Assembly: GCF_902712875.1 (NCBI RefSeq)
Contig: NZ_LR743509.1
Location: 2,556,001 to 2,620,000 of the forward strand
Direction: 5' to 3'
Length of the DNA: 64,000 bases
DNA from: Hyphomicrobium sp. ghe19
GTDB taxonomy: Bacteria; Pseudomonadota; Alphaproteobacteria; Rhizobiales; Hyphomicrobiaceae
How positions within the stretch are numbered: the first letter of the stretch is position 1; each line of letters starts with the position of its first letter. A model generated the notes under the pieces. The model ran no database searches. It had not been told where the DNA came from and was given only the letters and a program-made list of their open reading frames with translations. Both the position numbers and the translations under genes were made by a program. This document shows positions 30,511-39,276 of the stretch, one piece after another.

Positions 30511-32175
30511 CTAGTCGCGGGGGTTCTTCTGACCTGGCAACAGCCGCTCGGACATTTCGCGGCGGAGCGCACGCTCGAGAATCTTCGGCATGTTCTCGGC
30601 GAGCCAAGTTTTGAGCAGCGGCCGCAGCAGATCGGCGACCGCGTCTTCCATCGGCCGATCGCCGCTGATCAATTCGTTCGACGGCGATGTGGCCTCGAGA
30701 GCGGATTCGGTGCTCTCGCTGCGAAGCGCGGGCGCAGCCGAGGGCTCCTGACGGGTGCGATCGGGCTCAACTGAGCGAACAGGTTGCTGAGGCTCGGGCG
30801 CGAGTTCCGCTGTCGGGATCGTTCTTTCCGGCACGCTCAATCCGAACGACGGCCGGAACGCTTCCGACAGAGGCTCGAGCTTGCGCGATGGCCCAAGCGT
30901 CGCGGAAACGCTTGGGACGACGAAGGTTTGACGCGGCTTCGGTGCGGACACCGGTGCTTCCGAGTTTCCGAAACCGGCGCTCTTCGGGACCTCGAAGGCA
31001 TGGCTTGCATAAGAGCCGTTGGCTGCGCCATTCACTGGCATTTCATTGACGGCCGGCCGAGCGCTCGCGAACGGCGCCTCGAATGGTGTCATCGCCGGCT
31101 GGGGCGCCGGTGCGGCTTCGATTGGCCGGGCTGCTTCAACCTTCGGTTCGAATTTAGATTCGAATTTCGGTTCAGCCTTGGCTTCGAATTTCGGTTCGAT
31201 CTTGGGTTCGAGCTTCGGCTCGATCTTGGGCTCAAACTTCGGCTCGAACTTCGGCTCGAACTTCGGCTCGAACTTCGGCTCGAACTTCGGCTCAATCTTC
31301 AGATCAGCCCTGACTTCGGGTTGCGGCTCAACCTTTGCCGCACTCTTCGCGAACGGCGACGGTCCAAGATCGAAGGCAAACGGATCGGCGCTGTCGGCCG
31401 GCTCGCCGGACGGAAACTCATCAGATGGCGCTTTGCCCGAGGATGCTGCGGGCTCTGCGGGCACTTCCGCTTTGCCAACCGTATCGTGAGGCGACGCGCT
31501 GCGGCCCTGACGTAGAGCATTCAGATCATCATTGAGCAGCTCAGCAAGCTGCGCCTCGATCCGTGCGGTATCGCTTTCGACAACTGGATGAACGTCGACG
31601 GGCGTCGCTTCAATGACCACGGCCGGTTCGACAGGTTTAGGTTCTGCCGCGATCGTTTCGATCGAGATCGACTCGATCGTGATCGATTCAACCGACACCG
31701 ATTTTAGCGACGCTTCCGGCGACACGTTTCCGTTGCGCTCTTTCGGTGCGGGCTCCGCGGCCGGGAAATCATTTTTCTCGATCGGCGTGAACGATGGCGT
31801 CCGCTGCTCGGCTTTGCCCGCTGCAGTTCCTGCTTCCCTGCTATCTTCCGAGGGGCGCGACCTCAACGTCGACGGCTTTTCCGCATCGAGGGACGGGGCC
31901 GGATTTGAGAAACCGTGCGCCTGCTTGATCTCAGGCTCGGGATCAGCCGGCTGCGAGGATTTCAGAAAAGCCTCTCGCGACATGAAACCACGCTGAGGCG
32001 TGGGTGCGGACGGCGACGGCGCGGGCGACGTCTTCATGGCTGGGGAAAATGGAGCGCCCGGTCTCGGCGAAGTCGAAGGTGATCTCAGGCCGGACGAATC
32101 CTCCGCGATGATCTTGCGGATCGAGGCGAGGATTTCCTCCATGCTCGGCTCGGCTGTGGATTCCAGTCTCGACAT
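30511..32175 (-). CDS. PopZ-like DUF2497 protein, long paralogue with EPKF repeats
   Basis: The 554-residue protein begins with the conserved PopZ helix (EPSMEEILASIRKIIAEDSS) and ends with DUF2497 (VADLLRPLLKTWLAENMPKILERALRREM). Between them lie about 430 disordered residues rich in Pro, Glu, Ala and Ser. They include about twelve tandem four-residue units (EPKF and variants) coded at about 31140-31304. PopZ condenses at cell poles through its helical C-terminus while the acidic/Pro-rich linker tunes fluidity; that is known for Caulobacter and inferred here. Confidence 0.85.
   Translation of the reverse strand: MSRLESTAEPSMEEILASIRKIIAEDSSGLRSPSTSPRPGAPFSPAMKTSPAPSPSAPTPQRGFMSREAFLKSSQPADPEPEIKQAHGFSNPAPSLDAEKPSTLRSRPSEDSREAGTAAGKAEQRTPSFTPIEKNDFPAAEPAPKERNGNVSPEASLKSVSVESITIESISIETIAAEPKPVEPAVVIEATPVDVHPVVESDTARIEAQLAELLNDDLNALRQGRSASPHDTVGKAEVPAEPAASSGKAPSDEFPSGEPADSADPFAFDLGPSPFAKSAAKVEPQPEVRADLKIEPKFEPKFEPKFEPKFEPKFEPKIEPKLEPKIEPKFEAKAEPKFESKFEPKVEAARPIEAAPAPQPAMTPFEAPFASARPAVNEMPVNGAANGSYASHAFEVPKSAGFGNSEAPVSAPKPRQTFVVPSVSATLGPSRKLEPLSEAFRPSFGLSVPERTIPTAELAPEPQQPVRSVEPDRTRQEPSAAPALRSESTESALEATSPSNELISGDRPMEDAVADLLRPLLKTWLAENMPKILERALRREMSERLLPGQKNPRD
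31140..31304 (-). repeat. 12-bp tandem repeat coding for EPKF units
   Basis: The 12-bp unit AACTTCGGCTCG (+ strand) and close variants are repeated about twelve times, with the central five copies nearly identical. All changes keep the frame. Such an array is prone to copy-number change by slippage. Confidence 0.85.
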
Positions 32176-32428
32176 ACCCTACCTTTTTCGCAAACAAGCC
32201 GCTTTCACCGAAAGCGTAGCGAACTCACCGCACCCAACCGCCCTTGCCTTCCGTAGGACTCATTGAGGACCCTCGGAGATCCAGCATGGTGGCAGGTTGC
32301 GGGAAAACCGCAACGATCCCACGAGCAGTTATCCCCGGAGAGAGGCACTCTCAAGGCGACGGGGCACAACGAAATTTAATTCTTTCGGGCAAAAAATCCA
32401 GCCCTGGCAAAGCATAAGTTGCGGCCGC

Positions 32429-33892
32429 TCACTTGATCGGCGCGACTTCCATGTGCTCCTGGCGCCCATCGTCGTGGGTGATGTCCAAGCCGAACCACTT
32501 GTTCCGGACTTCGAGGTAATGCACTTCCGGATTATAAACTGCGGTGGCGGCGCCGACCTCGGAAACGCTGAGGCGCCCGATGGCCGAGACCAGCGTGTAT
32601 GACGCCACCAGAATGTTCCGCTTCGTTGTTTCCAGGTTCACCTGGGACTGAAGCAATTCCTGCTGGGCGTTCAAAACGTCGAGAACGGTCCGCTGGCCGA
32701 CCCGCTCTTCTTCGCGAACGCCATTGAGGGCCGTGGTGTTGGCGACGATCGACGCCTTGTCGGATTCCGACTGGGCCTTGAAGCCTTGCAGCTGCGCCCA
32801 GGCCTGAACGACCTGGGATTGGGAGGCCGCGCGCGCCACCTCGATCTGCTGAAGCGCTGCGATTTGATTGTGTTTGGCCTGCCGCACGCGGGCATAGACT
32901 TCGCCGCCTGCTGGATAGATCGGAACGGTTACACGCCCGACGATCGACGCCGATGTGGCCTCGTCGATGCCGTCCGACGGATCGAACTGATCGGTGTAAT
33001 TTGCCTCAAGTTGTGCCTGAGGAAGCAATGCGCCCCGGATCTGATCGACCGTAAACCGCTGAGCCTGCTCGAGATAGAGAGCCTGCACGACCTGGGGATT
33101 CTCTTTCACGCCGATCGCAATTGCATCTTCAAGCGTCCGCGGGACGAGCTTCGTATTCGGATTTGCTTCGATCAGCCCCGTGGGCGGATGGCCGACGACC
33201 TGCTCGAAGATGGCGCGGCTCGACTTGAGATTGGCTTTGGCCTGATCAAGGTCCGATTGGCCGAGGGCGCGCCGGGCTTCCGACTGCGCAACGTCAGTTC
33301 TCGTCACTTCGCCGACGCTGAAGCGGTCCCGCTGGGCTTTCAATTCAGCATCGAGAAACTTCAAGTTGTTCTCGTTCAACTTAACGATGGCCTGGTCACG
33401 GGTCACATCGCCGAACGCCGTTACGGCGTCGAGCAAAACCTGCTGTTCCGTCTGCCTCAGCGTCTCGCGCCCGGCGCGGTCGTTGGCTTCGGCGGCGTTG
33501 ACCGCGTTCGTGACTTGAAAGCCAGTGAAGAGAGGCTGCACGAGATCGAGTGCATAGCCGCGCGGGGACGTAATCGCGCGATTAGATTGTCCAACGAGCG
33601 GTGAGATGGTCGTGCTTTTCTCGCGGCCGACATTGGCGGAAGCGTTGATATCCGGCCGGTAGCCGGCATTGGCTCTCGAGATATCCTCGTCCCGCGCCCT
33701 TTGCGTCGCGCGGGCGGAATCGAGCGTCGGACTGTATTGGTAAGTTGCCGTCAGGGCGTCGAGCAGCGTTTCTGCGCGCGCTGTTGCAGTCATCGCGACG
33801 CCAACGGCCAAGGCCAGGAAGGCTTTGGCCGTGTAACGGCCGACCGAGATCGCGCCGTTGCGTGACGATACTTTGACGTTGGAATTAGCCAA
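32429..33892 (-). CDS. tolC: TolC-family outer membrane efflux protein
   Basis: The 487-residue protein begins with a signal peptide (LALAVGVAMTATARA) and then has the doubled coiled-coil/beta pattern of TolC: LLDALTATYQYSPTLDSARA early in repeat 1 and AVVGRVTVPIYPAGGEVYARVRQ-like in repeat 2. It forms the trimeric outer-membrane tunnel shared by type I secretion and RND pumps. A pcm-like gene lies upstream on the same strand, as in many Rhizobiales. Confidence 0.93.
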   Translation of the reverse strand: MANSNVKVSSRNGAISVGRYTAKAFLALAVGVAMTATARAETLLDALTATYQYSPTLDSARATQRARDEDISRANAGYRPDINASANVGREKSTTISPLVGQSNRAITSPRGYALDLVQPLFTGFQVTNAVNAAEANDRAGRETLRQTEQQVLLDAVTAFGDVTRDQAIVKLNENNLKFLDAELKAQRDRFSVGEVTRTDVAQSEARRALGQSDLDQAKANLKSSRAIFEQVVGHPPTGLIEANPNTKLVPRTLEDAIAIGVKENPQVVQALYLEQAQRFTVDQIRGALLPQAQLEANYTDQFDPSDGIDEATSASIVGRVTVPIYPAGGEVYARVRQAKHNQIAALQQIEVARAASQSQVVQAWAQLQGFKAQSESDKASIVANTTALNGVREEERVGQRTVLDVLNAQQELLQSQVNLETTKRNILVASYTLVSAIGRLSVSEVGAATAVYNPEVHYLEVRNKWFGLDITHDDGRQEHMEVAPIK

Positions 33893-34181
33893 TTGAATTC
33901 ACCTGCGCACCACTCAGTCGCGACTGAAAGAGTGGTCCCCCAATTATTCCCGTCTAGCCGATTCGATCTGGATCGACTAAGCGGTTTCACTTCCCCGTAG
34001 ACCGGCTGTTAACTTATGGCGGTATTCGCGCCACGCCAGAGCCCTTCGCTAAATTCTTCGAAAGAGTTGCTTTTTTCGCGCTTCCCCCGAAGCTCCCCCG
34101 TAAACGTCTTAACTTGCAAATCCCGTCTGCGACGGTCGTGTGCAGCTACGTGTGTCTGGTTTGCCGCACACAGAACGCGAC

Positions 34182-34835
34182 TTAGAAGACAAAAGCAGGC
34201 CGCGCCTCCGCAAAACCGGAAATCAAAGGTGCGGCAGCCTGGAATGCGTCTCGCCGGGCAAAGATGCTGGCGCGCTTATGCAGGACGACCGCCCGTCCTA
34301 TTTTGTCATTTATCGCAATCGAGACCAACCGGCCGTTTTCGCGTATCTGATCCTTGATTGTGTCGGGTATCTTTTCGATGCCGCCTTCGATCAGCACGAC
34401 GTCATAGGGGCCCCTCGCCGGCCAACCCGATGCGGCCGCACCCGAGACAGCGACGACATTTCCGATCGCAAGCGACGCAAATGCTTCAGTGGCAGCCTTC
34501 GCCCCGTGGTCGTCGGCAAAAAGTGCAACGACCTTCTTTGCCATCTCAGCCACAACGGCCGCGGCATAGCCCGACTCGCTTATCACGAGAACATTGTCGC
34601 CAGCCTCGAACTCGGCGAGCTGGATGAGTTTGGCGAGCACCACCGGCGGCAAGGTTTCCCGCCCCGGCGCGATCATTAAGCTCTCATCGCTATAAGCGAG
34701 GCTTGCGAGGCGAGCGGGCAGAAATTTTTCGCGCGGGATGGCCGTCATGGCTGTCGTGATCCGCCGATCCGTCACGTCGCTTGGACGGATCTGACTTTCG
34801 ACCATGTTCTTGCGCTGCAATGCCACGTCTGCCAT
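34182..34835 (-). CDS. Protein-L-isoaspartate O-methyltransferase-like protein, degenerate
   Basis: The 217 residues align end to end with the PCM family (MVESQIRPSDVTDRRI; AIPREKFLP; APGRETLPPVVLAKLIQLAE), but the SAM-binding loop, normally GxGSGY, reads VLVISESGYAAAVVAEM and has lost its first glycines. Methyl transfer is therefore doubtful. This diverged form is regularly found just before tolC in alphaproteobacteria, so it may have another role. It is the last host gene before the phage. Confidence 0.82.
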   Translation of the reverse strand: MADVALQRKNMVESQIRPSDVTDRRITTAMTAIPREKFLPARLASLAYSDESLMIAPGRETLPPVVLAKLIQLAEFEAGDNVLVISESGYAAAVVAEMAKKVVALFADDHGAKAATEAFASLAIGNVVAVSGAAASGWPARGPYDVVLIEGGIEKIPDTIKDQIRENGRLVSIAINDKIGRAVVLHKRASIFARRDAFQAAAPLISGFAEARPAFVF

Positions 34836-35096
34836 CGCTTCTCTCCCCGCCCCCGAGATTTGCCGCCGATGAGACCTCTATAGACGACGCGCTAACCGAG
34901 TGCGACGGGAACGCCGTCGCATGTGGAAATTTCGTTCGTGGCCGTAACGGCTTGTAAGGAGAGACTGGTGTATGGTAGATGCCCGGTCGGTCGACGGGCG
35001 TCTCGTCTTGGTCCAGTGGAAGCTTTTCCGAAACTTTCGGAACAGCGTTTCATTTAAGGTCCGATTCCGATAAAGACGGCCGCACGATCGCAGAGA

Positions 35097-35133
35097 GGCC
35101 ACGTGTCAGAGTGGCTATGAAGCGGACTGCAAA
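35097..35133 (+). pseudogene. 5' half of tRNA-Cys(GCA), candidate attL
   Basis: GGCCACG (35097-35103) can be the acceptor 5' strand. A D-stem TCA/TGA (35106-35108, 35118-35120) encloses GAGTGGCTA, then comes GCGGA-CTGCAAA, with anticodon GCA at 35129-35131. The block strongly resembles bacterial tRNA-Cys. From 35134 on, the anticodon stem fails (TACCC) and no T arm or matching acceptor strand follows, so the gene is broken here. The break coincides with the switch from host to phage sequence. This fits integration in the anticodon loop of tRNA-Cys; the intact gene should then lie at the far end of the prophage. Confidence 0.6.
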
Positions 35134-35150
35134 TACCCTGCCCGAACTCT

Positions 35151-35161
35151 CCACCTAGTCA
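35151..35161 (+). promoter_or_regulatory. CCACCTAGTCA box, left-end copy
   Basis: This 11-mer recurs exactly at 50030-50040, and with one change (CCCCCTAGTCA) at 37841-37851. Here it lies between the tRNA fragment and the terminator hairpin. It may be a phage RNA polymerase promoter element or an integrase arm site. Confidence 0.4.
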
Positions 35162-35181
35162 ACAACTCCAGAATGATCAGT

Positions 35182-35209
35182 AAAGACGGGCTGTTTCAGG
35201 CTCGTCTTT
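35182..35209 (+). terminator. Rho-independent terminator near the phage left end
   Basis: AAAGACGGGC (35182-35191) pairs with GCTCGTCTTT (35200-35209) over 10 bp with one G-T pair; TTTT closes the 3' side. It would stop host transcription entering from the tRNA-Cys promoter, or a short phage leader RNA. Confidence 0.75.
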
Positions 35210-35223
35210 TCGTTTCTGCTGTT

Positions 35224-35239
35224 ATCTCACACGTGTGAG
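35224..35239 (+). promoter_or_regulatory. Palindromic site CTCACACGTGTGAG, copy 1
   Basis: The 14 bp at 35226-35239 form a perfect palindrome, preceded by TAT. It lies 47 nt before the RNA polymerase start codon and is the first of four sites with the consensus TAGCTCAC-N3-TGTGAG. Its place suggests control of the polymerase gene. Confidence 0.6.
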
Positions 35240-35285
35240 GGATATTTAGACAAACCCCTTCGTGTGACAAATCTGGAGACAATCG

Positions 35286-37799
35286 GTGACAATTCAAAAT
35301 ACCCAGGCCCTAAGCAGGCAGTTGGCGCTTGAGAATGAGATGCGTGAGTACGGTGCTCAACGCTTCCGTAGGAGCATGGAGAAGGCGACCAAGAACAAGC
35401 GCGGTGCCGAAACCGAGCCGGGAATGGCACTCATCCGGGAGGCCATCCTTCCCCTCTCCAAGGAGATCGAAGCGTGGCGTGAGGAGTGTGCTTCAGGGAG
35501 GGCTGGACGGAGGCATGCTGCCTACAAGCTGGTGGAGATACTGCCAGCCGATGTCATCGCCTTCGTCACCATCAAGGTTCTAATCAATTCCGCCATAAGT
35601 GGCTCCCCTCTGACCTACAGCTACACGTCCATAGGGACAGCGCTGGAGGATGAGGCTTGGTGCAAGGAGCTTGCGACGAAGGACCGTGGCCTGATGGACA
35701 ACATGGTCAAGAACCTGAAGCGACGCGGCGTGACCACTAGGAAGAACCGTAGGGCGATGCTGAAGGTTGCTCCCAAGATCAAGGACATCGAACTCAAGAC
35801 CAACTGGGGGAACCGTCAGACGGTGATCGTAGGGTCTCTCTTTGCTCACATGGCGTTCACTGTGACCGGCTTCTTCGAGACGCCTACCCTGTCCAAGGGA
35901 AAGCGGGAGCAGCTGGTCCTGAGGTTCTCAGAGAAGGCTAACGAGTGGTTCGAGAAGCGGAAGGAGTTTGGTGAACTACTGCACCCTTTAGCACTGCCTA
36001 TGATCGTACCTCCTAGTCCTCGCACAGGTGACCTCACGTCAGGTCCGTACTTCTCAGCAATGAAGAGACCACACACCCTCGTGAAGCGACTGCGCAAGGA
36101 TCACGTGAAGACGCTCGAAGGTGCAAACCTCACCAAGGTTGTAAAAGCCATCAACCACCTGGATCAGACCTCATGGAAAATCTCAACGCCCGTCCTGGAT
36201 GCACTAGCTGCACTCTGGCAGGCCGGTCATCCCATTGCAGGGCTTCCAGCACGTGAGGAGCTTCCACTCCCTGAGCGTCTCTCCTGGATGATCGAAGAGG
36301 ATAAGCGACTAGGGAAACGCAGCAAGGCACAGCTGAAGAAGACCAAGAAGCGCCTCACCAAGAAGCAGGAGAAAGAACTCAAAGAATGGAAGGTCGCTAG
36401 CGTTCGCGTTCGCGAGAAGAACAACCTAAGCCGGTCTAAGCGTATCTCGATTGAGAGGCTGATGGAGGTAGCTCAGAAGTTCCGTAACGAGAAGGCGCTG
36501 TACTTCCCACATGACCTAGACTTCCGTGGTCGCATCTATGACATCCCGACGGGACTGCACCCACAAGGCGCTGACTATGCACGTGGGATGCTGGTGTTCG
36601 CTGAAGGTAAGTATGTGCGCAACACTGAGGCGATGCACTGGCTGATGATCCATGGTGCCAACACCTACGGCTACGACAAGGTTGGCTTTCCAGATCGCGT
36701 ACAGTGGGTGAAAGACCACATGAAGCAGATAGCTGCGACGGTCGAAGACCCTATTGGCAATCTCTGGTGGGCTGAAGCGGACAAACCATTCTGCTTCCTC
36801 GCATGGTGCTTCGACTACATGGGTGTTCTGTCAGGTGAACCGTCCTACATCCCGGTAGCGATGGATGGAAGCTGCAATGGTCTACAGCACTTCAGCGCGA
36901 TGCTACGTGACGAGATTGGAGGACGTGCAGTCAATCTGGTTCCTGGTGACGTACCCTCGGACATCTACGCGGAAGTAGCCAAGCTGGTCACCACCAAGTT
37001 GGAGCGTGAGGTGGAGGAGGAACTTGCTGATCACTGGATGGCGGAAGAGTGGCTGAAGCTAGGTATCAACAGGAAGCTCACTAAGCGTCCTACTATGGTG
37101 ATGCCTTATGGTGGTCAGCTTACAGCTACCATGCAGTACGTCGAAGATGCCTACAGGGAGTCTATGGATGGGAAGGAGTCACCCTTTGGCCATGACGAGA
37201 GACGTGCCTGTGTGCATCTCGGTAAGCACGTCCACCACGGTATCCGTGAGGTCGTCATAAAAGCTGCTGAGGCTATGAAGTGGCTACAGCAGGTAGCACG
37301 CGTCATCGCTAGCAACGATCTCCCTATCAAGTGGACAACACCTTCAGGCTTCATCTGCTACCAAGCCTACCGCAATACCAAGTTGCTATCCATTGAGACG
37401 TACCTCAGTGGACGCATCAAGAAGAAGATTTACATCCGGGAAGACCAACCAGGGATGTCAGTCAACAAGATGTCTACAGGTATCGCTCCCAACTTCGTGC
37501 ACTCCCTGGACGCAACAGCGTTGATCCTCACGGTCAACTCAGCAGCGAAAGAAGGAGTTACTCACTTCGCTATGATCCACGACAGCTACGGGACGCACGC
37601 TGCTGATACCGCTCAGTTGGCGTACACACTCCGTGAGCAGTTCGTGAAGATGTACTCTAAGCACGATGTGCTGAAGGACTTCCTGGACGAAGTGAAGACG
37701 TACCTTCCTGAAAAGGAATGGGAGAAACTACCGCCACTACCAAGCAAGGGAATGTTGGACCTCCGACAGGTGTTGGACTCTGAGTTCTTCTTTGCCTGA
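35286..37799 (+). CDS. Phage single-subunit DNA-directed RNA polymerase (T7 gp1-like)
   Basis: The 837-residue enzyme transcribes the phage middle and late genes from its own promoters. It is close to T7 gp1 in length (883) and similar along its whole span. The catalytic residues are conserved: Asp527 in MDGSCNGLQHFSAMLRDE, Lys600 and Tyr608 in TKRPTMVMPYGG, Asp766 in HDSYGTHA. The C-terminus LDLRQVLDSEFFFA matches the T7 'foot'. Start GTG 35286 has TGGAGA upstream. It is the first gene of the phage, next to the attachment site. Confidence 0.98.
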   Translation: MTIQNTQALSRQLALENEMREYGAQRFRRSMEKATKNKRGAETEPGMALIREAILPLSKEIEAWREECASGRAGRRHAAYKLVEILPADVIAFVTIKVLINSAISGSPLTYSYTSIGTALEDEAWCKELATKDRGLMDNMVKNLKRRGVTTRKNRRAMLKVAPKIKDIELKTNWGNRQTVIVGSLFAHMAFTVTGFFETPTLSKGKREQLVLRFSEKANEWFEKRKEFGELLHPLALPMIVPPSPRTGDLTSGPYFSAMKRPHTLVKRLRKDHVKTLEGANLTKVVKAINHLDQTSWKISTPVLDALAALWQAGHPIAGLPAREELPLPERLSWMIEEDKRLGKRSKAQLKKTKKRLTKKQEKELKEWKVASVRVREKNNLSRSKRISIERLMEVAQKFRNEKALYFPHDLDFRGRIYDIPTGLHPQGADYARGMLVFAEGKYVRNTEAMHWLMIHGANTYGYDKVGFPDRVQWVKDHMKQIAATVEDPIGNLWWAEADKPFCFLAWCFDYMGVLSGEPSYIPVAMDGSCNGLQHFSAMLRDEIGGRAVNLVPGDVPSDIYAEVAKLVTTKLEREVEEELADHWMAEEWLKLGINRKLTKRPTMVMPYGGQLTATMQYVEDAYRESMDGKESPFGHDERRACVHLGKHVHHGIREVVIKAAEAMKWLQQVARVIASNDLPIKWTTPSGFICYQAYRNTKLLSIETYLSGRIKKKIYIREDQPGMSVNKMSTGIAPNFVHSLDATALILTVNSAAKEGVTHFAMIHDSYGTHAADTAQLAYTLREQFVKMYSKHDVLKDFLDEVKTYLPEKEWEKLPPLPSKGMLDLRQVLDSEFFFA

Positions 37800-37803
37800 T
37801 TAG

Positions 37804-37817
37804 CTCACTGCTGTGAG
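37804..37817 (+). promoter_or_regulatory. Palindromic site CTCACTGCTGTGAG, copy 2
   Basis: Preceded by TAG and placed 5 nt after the polymerase stop codon. CTCAC and GTGAG form the arms around TGCT. A second dyad (GGGGGT/ACCCCC, about 37825-37845) follows at once. It lies at the boundary between the polymerase gene and the DNA-metabolism genes. Confidence 0.6.
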
Positions 37818-37836
37818 ATTCTCATGGGGGTGAGCA

Positions 37837-37859
37837 ATTACCCCCTAGTCATGCAAGAC
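37837..37859 (+). promoter_or_regulatory. ATTACC(C)CCTAGTCATG(C)AAGAC box
   Basis: Of 23 nt, 21 are shared with 50026-50048, and both lie a short way downstream of a CTCAC/GTGAG palindrome and just before a start codon (here 22 nt from ATG 37882). With no coding role and two well-conserved copies at transcription-unit boundaries, it is a good candidate for the promoter read by the phage polymerase. Confidence 0.5.
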
Positions 37860-37881
37860 CACACAAACGAGGGATTGAAAG

Positions 37882-38226
37882 ATGAAAGCTAAGCCGACAA
37901 TGACGCTCCGCTTTGGAGCAGGTCACAATTCACTGACCATCACTGAAGCGAATGGTGAAACCACCTTCGACTTTAATGGAATGCACCGAGACCGTACCGC
38001 TCAAGTGAAACGTATGGCAGTGGAGGCATGGTGCAAGGTGAATGGCGTACCGAATGAAACTTGGTCACGTCAGAGGCTTACGCGTCGTCACTCTTCAAGT
38101 GGGTCTTCTGTAAAACCATCCCACAAGAAGAAAGCTGTTAATGGCAGACGAAAAGCAGAAGTATGTGCGAACCAAAACTCCGAAGGGCATCGCTCAGTAT
38201 CCGTGGATCAACACCCCGGACACTAA
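37882..38226 (+). CDS. Hypothetical phage protein
   Basis: A 114-residue frame with a good start (GAGGGA 8 nt upstream of ATG). The first ~60 residues (GAGHNSLTITEANGETTFDFNG...) look like a compact small domain; the basic C-terminal part runs 86 nt into the SSB gene and may be less constrained. I recognise no family. Confidence 0.55.
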   Translation: MKAKPTMTLRFGAGHNSLTITEANGETTFDFNGMHRDRTAQVKRMAVEAWCKVNGVPNETWSRQRLTRRHSSSGSSVKPSHKKKAVNGRRKAEVCANQNSEGHRSVSVDQHPGH

Positions 38227-38818
38227 GTTCAGCGCTGACGGTGACTTCAAGTGCAACCTCATTGTTCCTGCAAAGGAAGCCAAATCGTTCATTAAGCTGA
38301 TCGATGAGGAAGCGAAGAAGGCCGTTGAATCCTTCAAGGCTAAGGAGAAGAAGCCCACAAAGGGCAAGAAGCCAAAGCCTATTGTCGAAGGTGATAAGCC
38401 CTACTTCGAAGAGCTTGACGATGACGGTGAGCCGACAGGCAACATCATCTTCCGTACTAAGCAGCGTGCGAAGATCACGACGAAGAAGGGTGACGTAATC
38501 GAGAAGTCGATTGTCATCTACGACGCTAAGGGCAAGCGCATACAAGCTAACGTGGGTGGTGGTTCAACGGTCATCTTGGGTGTTGAACTGCCTCACTACT
38601 TTGTTCCCGCGTCCAATGCAGCGGGTGTCTCCCTGCGTCTCCAAGCTGTGCAGGTTCTTGACCTCGTAGAGTTCGGTGGCAACAGCGCCTCAAGCTACGG
38701 CTTTGGCGAAGAAGACGGCTATGAGGGTGAAGCCTACAAACCCTCCAAGTCCAAAAACAATAAGAAAGACTCGGATGACTCGGAAGATGAGTCGGACGAG
38801 GACGAGGAAGTCTACTGA
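38141..38818 (+). CDS. Single-stranded DNA-binding protein (T7 gp2.5-like)
   Basis: The 225-residue protein is placed, sized and built like T7 gp2.5: an OB-type core (GIAQYPWINTPDTKF..., FKCNLIVPAKEAKSFI, GVELPHYFVPASNAAGVSLRLQAVQVL) and a strongly acidic C-terminal tail (KDSDDSEDESDEDEEVY). In T7 this tail binds the polymerase and helicase. It should coat single-stranded phage DNA during replication and recombination. Confidence 0.85.
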   Translation: MADEKQKYVRTKTPKGIAQYPWINTPDTKFSADGDFKCNLIVPAKEAKSFIKLIDEEAKKAVESFKAKEKKPTKGKKPKPIVEGDKPYFEELDDDGEPTGNIIFRTKQRAKITTKKGDVIEKSIVIYDAKGKRIQANVGGGSTVILGVELPHYFVPASNAAGVSLRLQAVQVLDLVEFGGNSASSYGFGEEDGYEGEAYKPSKSKNNKKDSDDSEDESDEDEEVY

Positions 38819-39275
38819 TAGGCAACGGTATCTAACCGACGCCGGTCATCGTTCTGGACTTGAAGACAAGGTGGCAGATCAGTTGGCTCGAAAGGGTCAG
38901 CCGGTCTGCTACGAACTCTTCAAGATCAAATACGATCCCCCCGCTAAGACGCGAACGTACACTCCCGACTTCGTTCTAATTAACGGCATCATCGTAGAAA
39001 CGAAGGGCCGTTTCGTTACTGCTGACAGGCAGAAGCATAAGTTCATCAAAGCGCAGTATCCCAACTTGGTGATCCGCTTTGTATTCTCAAATCCAAATCA
39101 GCGAATCTCGAAGAAGTCTCAGACCACCTACGCAATGTGGTGCGATCAATATGGCTTCGAGTATGCCGCTAAACTAATCCCTGACGCTTGGTTCAAAGAA
39201 AGCCTCACGCCTTCTCAGGTGGAAGCTACCAAGACTGTGTTGGGATGGACCGTGCCACTCAAACGTAAGAGCTAA
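38787..39275 (+). CDS. Endonuclease I, Holliday-junction resolvase (T7 gp3-like)
   Basis: T7 gp3 cuts branched DNA and host DNA. The core matches closely: HRSGLEDKVADQL, YTPDFVLINGIIVETKG (catalytic Asp/Glu/Lys of the PD-(D/E)XK fold), FVFSNPNQRI, CDQYGFEYAAKLIPDAWFKE. Several in-frame ATGs precede the core; 38787 gives 162 residues and a 32-nt overlap with the SSB gene. A longer start at 38676 would lie deep inside SSB and is unlikely. Confidence 0.93.
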   Translation: MSRTRTRKSTDRQRYLTDAGHRSGLEDKVADQLARKGQPVCYELFKIKYDPPAKTRTYTPDFVLINGIIVETKGRFVTADRQKHKFIKAQYPNLVIRFVFSNPNQRISKKSQTTYAMWCDQYGFEYAAKLIPDAWFKESLTPSQVEATKTVLGWTVPLKRKS

Positions 39276-39276
39276 C

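Noticed and set aside
31140..31304. Short regular repeats as a possible CRISPR array
   Set aside because: Units are contiguous 12-bp codon repeats inside a reading frame with no spacers.
35097..35158. Complete functional tRNA-Cys gene
   Set aside because: The anticodon stem has two mismatches, there is no T arm with GTTC, and no 3' acceptor strand pairs with GGCCACG.
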